A stretch of DNA of 64,000 bases from Streptomyces californicus (lineage in GTDB: Bacteria > Actinomycetota > Actinomycetes > Streptomycetales > Streptomycetaceae): assembly GCF_000717645.1 (NCBI RefSeq), contig NZ_JNZZ01000003.1, positions 186,001 through 250,000 on the forward strand. Reading direction: 5' to 3'. The notes under the pieces are model-generated. The model saw nothing but the letters and a program-made list of their open reading frames with translations, was not told where the DNA came from and did not search any database. This document shows positions 61,113 to 64,000 of this stretch, in pieces; positions within the stretch are counted from its first letter, which is position 1; each line of letters starts with the position of its first letter. The position numbers were made by a program, and so were the translations under genes.

Positions 61113-62081
61113 ATGCGCGCACTCCTCGTGGTCAACCCAGCTGCTACCACCACCAGTGCCCGCACCCGCGACGTGCTCATCCACGCGCTGGCCAGCGAGA
61201 TGAAGCTGGAGGCGGTGACCACGGAGTACCGGGGGCACGCACGGGACCTGGGCCGCCGGGCGGCGGACAGCGACGACATCGACCTGGTGGTCGCCCTCGG
61301 CGGCGACGGCACGGTGAACGAGGTCGTGAACGGGTTGCTGCACCGGGGGCCGGACCCGGAGGGGCTGCCGAAGCTCGCCGTGGTGCCGGGCGGGTCCACC
61401 AATGTCTTCGCGCGCGCCCTGGGGCTGCCGAACGACGCGGTGGAGGCGACCGGCGCGATTCTGGACGCCCTGGAGAACCGGACCGAACGCACGGTCGGCC
61501 TGGGTCTGGCGGCCGGCACCCCGGGGACCGAGGACGAGGCCGCGCCCGAACGCTGGTTCACTTTCTGCGCCGGTCTCGGATTCGACGCCGGAGTCGTCGG
61601 CCGGGTCGAACAGAAACGCGAGACCGGAAAGCGTTCGACGCACGCGCTGTATGTGCGCCAGGTGGTGCGGCAGTTCCTGAACGACGCCCACCGCAGACAC
61701 GGGACGATCACGCTGGAGGAGCCCGGCCGGGACCCGGTGACCGACCTCGCGCTCTCCATAGTCTGCAACACCGCCCCCTGGACCTACCTGGGCAATCGTC
61801 CGGTCTACGCCTCCCCCAAGGCGTCCTTCGACACCGCGCTGGACGTGCTCGGGCTGAAGCGTCTGTCCACCCCGGCGGTGGCCCTCTACGGCACCCAGCT
61901 GCTCACTTCGAGTCCCGAGAAGGGACCTCGCGGTAAGCACGCCGTTTCACGGCATGACCTCACGGACTTCACCTTGCATTCAAAGGTCCCACTGCCCTTC
62001 CAGATGGACGGCGACCACCTGGGACTGCGTACGAGCGTGACGTTCACAGGCGTACGCCGTGCACTGCGTGTGATTGTGTGA
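61113..62081 (+). CDS. Diacylglycerol kinase-like lipid kinase (DAGK_cat)
   Basis: 322 residues. Catalytic loop GGDGTVNEV at 63-71, VVPGGSTNVFARALGLPND and a later FTFCAGLGFDAGVVGRVEQ. ATP-dependent phosphorylation of diacylglycerol or a related lipid (YegS/BmrU group). No membrane helix. Start ATG has weak ribosome site. Monocistronic; the next gene is wblE 321 bases on. Confidence 0.92.
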   Translation: MRALLVVNPAATTTSARTRDVLIHALASEMKLEAVTTEYRGHARDLGRRAADSDDIDLVVALGGDGTVNEVVNGLLHRGPDPEGLPKLAVVPGGSTNVFARALGLPNDAVEATGAILDALENRTERTVGLGLAAGTPGTEDEAAPERWFTFCAGLGFDAGVVGRVEQKRETGKRSTHALYVRQVVRQFLNDAHRRHGTITLEEPGRDPVTDLALSIVCNTAPWTYLGNRPVYASPKASFDTALDVLGLKRLSTPAVALYGTQLLTSSPEKGPRGKHAVSRHDLTDFTLHSKVPLPFQMDGDHLGLRTSVTFTGVRRALRVIV

Positions 62082-62402
62082 GTGGAAGGGCGGAAAGTCC
62101 TTTAACTCGAACGTTTGGCCTGGGTCCCACCCCTAAGAAGTGCGCCTGTGACCTAGTCGACACCGAGGAATCAAAAAAAACTTTCCAGAAGGGGTTGTAT
62201 CCGCCGCCGAGGTTTGCGAATCTCTACATGGCGATCGGGACGGCCCGCAACACCGGCCTCCACTGAGAGCCAGAACCCCTCCTCACCATCACGTGACCGC
62301 ACCCAGTCCTTCTGGGGGTCGGCCCGTCATCTGCGGGGGGATTCGTGAAAGCGTTCACATTCACAAGCAACAAACGTGTAATACCAAGGAGAGGTAGCAG
62401 CC

Positions 62403-62660
62403 ATGGACTGGCGTCACAACGCCGTTTGTCGTGAGGAAGACCCCGAGCTGTTCTTCCCCATCGGCAACACCGGTCCCGCGCTGCTGCAGATCGAGGAAGC
62501 CAAGGCTGTCTGCCGCCGCTGCCCCGTCATGGAGCAGTGCCTGCAGTGGGCGCTCGAGTCCGGCCAGGACTCCGGCGTCTGGGGTGGCCTCAGCGAGGAC
62601 GAGCGCCGCGCGATGAAGCGCCGCGCCGCTCGCAACCGGGCGCGCAACGCAAGCGCCTGA
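62403..62660 (+). CDS. wblE: WhiB-like Fe-S transcription factor
   Basis: 85 residues. Four cysteines Cys9, Cys37, Cys40 and Cys46 (C ... CxxC x5 C) bind a [4Fe-4S] cluster; SGVWGGLSEDER is the conserved G[VI]WGG turn and the C-terminus KRRAARNRARN is the basic DNA or RNA-polymerase-contact tail. Size and sequence match WblE. Ribosome site AGGAGAGG. The 321-base upstream region has an A-tract (62174-62181), no gene, and likely a long leader with TTCACATTCACAAG near 62354-62368. Confidence 0.95.
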   Translation: MDWRHNAVCREEDPELFFPIGNTGPALLQIEEAKAVCRRCPVMEQCLQWALESGQDSGVWGGLSEDERRAMKRRAARNRARNASA

Positions 62661-62773
62661 GCGAGAACCGCACCAAGCCTCAGCCCGGCGGCGCGTACAG
62701 AGCGTACGCACAGCCCCGCCTTCGAGTCGCAGCGCGCAGTACCCCGGAGCGCATCGCAACGTGAGCACCACGG

Positions 62774-62809
62774 AGCGGGCCCGGACCGTCACCACGGTCC
62801 GGGCCCGCT
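62774..62809. terminator. Terminator after wblE
   Basis: Perfect 16-bp stem AGCGGGCCCGGACCGT, 4-base loop CACC, complement, then TT, between the convergent wblE and histidine kinase genes. Confidence 0.9.
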
Positions 62810-62915
62810 TCGCTGTGGGCGCCCCCGCTTCCGGGGAACGGCGCTCCGCCGCGTCCGCCCCGGCTTCCGGGGGCGGCACTCCGCCGTGCGCGCCCCCGCT
62901 CCGGGGAACGGCTCG

Positions 62916-64000
62916 CTATTTGTCGGCGCGGACCGGGAGGTCCAGCACCACCTGGGTGCCGCGCCCGGGGGCCGGAACCATGCCGAACGTGCCGCCCAAC
63001 TCCCCCTCCACCAGCGTCCGTACGATCTGGAGACCGAGGTTGCCCGCCTGCTGCGGGTCGAACCCCTCGGGCAGACCGCGCCCGTCGTCGGTGACGGTGA
63101 TCAGCAGTCGGCCCTCGGTGGGCGATCCGCCGCGTACGGCGGAGACCTCGACCGTGCCGTGGTCGGCCAGGGCGAAGGCGTGTTCCAGGGCGTTCTGCAG
63201 GACCTCGGTCAGCACCATCGAGAGCGGGGTGGCGACTTCGGCGTCGAGGATGCCGAAGCGTCCGATGCGTCGGCAGGTCACCTTGCCCGGGGAGATCTCC
63301 GAGACCATCGCGATGACCCGGTCGGCGATCTCGTCGAACTCGACCCGCTCGTCCAGGTTCTGGGACAGCGTCTCATGGACGATGGCGATCGAACCGACGC
63401 GGCGGACGGCCTCGTTGAGCGCCTCGCGGCCCTGCTCGGAGTCCATCCGCCGGGCCTGGAGCCGCAACAGGGCGGCCACCGTCTGGAGGTTGTTCTTCAC
63501 CCGGTGGTGGATCTCCCGGATGGTGGCGTCCTTGGTGATCAACTCGCGCTCGCGGCGGCGGAGTTCGGTGACGTCCCGGAGCAGGACCAGGGAGCCGATG
63601 CGGACGCCCTTGGGCTTGAGCGGGATCGCCCGGAGCTGGATCACCCCGCCCGCGCACTCCACTTCGAACTCGCGGGGCGCGTACCCGCTGGCCACCTTGA
63701 CCAGGGCTTCGTCCACCGGCCCCCGGGACGGAGCCAGTTCGGCGGTGGTGGTGCCGAGGTGGTGGCCGACCAGGTCGGAGGCGAGGCCGAGGCGGTGGTA
63801 GGCGGAGAGGCCGTTGGGGCTGGCGTACTGGACGATGCCCTCGGCGTCGAGCCGGATCAGGCCATCGCCCACGCGCGGCGAGGCGTCCATGTCGACCTGC
63901 TGGCCGGGGAAGGGAAAGGCCCCGGCGGCGATCATCTGGGCCAGGTCGGAGGCGGACTGGAGGTAGGTGAGCTCCAGCCGGGAGGGGGTGCGCACGGTGA
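62916..64000 (-). CDS. PdtaS-like histidine kinase (partial, N-terminus outside window)
   Basis: About 361 residues visible; the frame is open at the right edge, so the N-terminus (a GAF-type domain in this family) is cut off. A PAS-like domain (about 45-140, GIVQYASPNGLSAYHRLGLA ... LVLLRDVTEL) is followed by HisKA_2 with the phospho-acceptor in REIHHRVKNNLQTVAALLRL and a HATPase_c with VLTEVLQNALEHAF and VTDDGRGLPEGF. Family members signal to ANTAR RNA-binding regulators. The ANTAR partner is not in this window. Confidence 0.92.
   Translation of the reverse strand, partial: TVRTPSRLELTYLQSASDLAQMIAAGAFPFPGQQVDMDASPRVGDGLIRLDAEGIVQYASPNGLSAYHRLGLASDLVGHHLGTTTAELAPSRGPVDEALVKVASGYAPREFEVECAGGVIQLRAIPLKPKGVRIGSLVLLRDVTELRRRERELITKDATIREIHHRVKNNLQTVAALLRLQARRMDSEQGREALNEAVRRVGSIAIVHETLSQNLDERVEFDEIADRVIAMVSEISPGKVTCRRIGRFGILDAEVATPLSMVLTEVLQNALEHAFALADHGTVEVSAVRGGSPTEGRLLITVTDDGRGLPEGFDPQQAGNLGLQIVRTLVEGELGGTFGMVPAPGRGTQVVLDLPVRADK

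Noticed and set aside
62160..62200. SigR-type promoter (GGAAT-N18-GTT) ahead of wblE
   Set aside because: GGAAT and GTT are present but 22 bases apart, too far for the consensus.
62078..62266. Possible 62-residue protein upstream of wblE
   Set aside because: It overlaps the end of the lipid kinase gene, has poor codon bias, includes an A-tract region and has no recognisable similarity; more likely part of the wblE promoter region and leader.

Overview
High G+C, the codon usage and the gene content (Ni-SOD, WhiB-like protein, SigB-type sigma factor with an RsbW-like partner, fused E2-E1 2-oxoglutarate dehydrogenase, snapalysin, encapsulin) indicate a Streptomyces chromosome, in the conserved core. 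From memory, the order lon ... kgd ... malic enzyme, glutamine-type ABC operon ... sodX/sodN ... RsbW-like/sigH ... wblE follows the S. coelicolor SCO5285-SCO5240 block. I could not run an alignment.

Layout: 1-9 kb holds lon (cut by the left edge, with a HAIR-like HspR operator), a spermidine-synthase-fold protein, an OmpR-type two-component system and kgd. 9-16.7 kb holds a 171-bp MITE-like element, an adhesin-like DUF4097/PadR pair, an autoregulated HTH + double Clp_N operon, a GNAT enzyme, a secreted GH5 glycosidase and an MDR dehydrogenase. 17-21.5 kb holds malic enzyme and a divergent polar amino acid ABC transporter operon. 21.5-25.4 kb holds an ECF sigma/anti-sigma-like pair, a methyltransferase, a CGNR protein and the sodX/sodN nickel SOD pair.

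25.4-31.9 kb is an accessory island inserted just after sodN. It has a frameshifted tyrosine-recombinase remnant, a second-copy-type peptide deformylase, a Nudix hydrolase and a tightly overlapped four-gene operon (27234-31696). The operon's main product is a 951-residue protein with a long disordered N-terminus, a degenerate P-loop and a helical C-terminus, followed by an SPFH-like/coiled-coil protein. This is my best candidate for an undescribed (conflict/immunity-like) system.

32-51 kb is mostly accessory or lineage-variable: PAP2 phosphatase, PadR/membrane pair, hydrolases, acyltransferase, NarL-type two-component system, tandem DUF1266 paralogues, LPXTG-type surface protein, the divergent LysR/snapalysin pair, and a GntR/DUF1648 operon with a clear promoter-operator. 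51-54 kb is a Family 2B encapsulin with an adjacent polyprenyl diphosphate synthase (likely cargo) and no terpene cyclase beside it. 54-56 kb is an NsrR-flavohaemoglobin NO-detoxification pair. 56-64 kb returns to core genes: PLP enzyme, CPA1 antiporter, zinc-finger protein, RsbW-like/sigH operon under a BldD-like box, diacylglycerol kinase, wblE and a PdtaS-like histidine kinase cut by the right edge. No tRNA, rRNA or CRISPR array was found.
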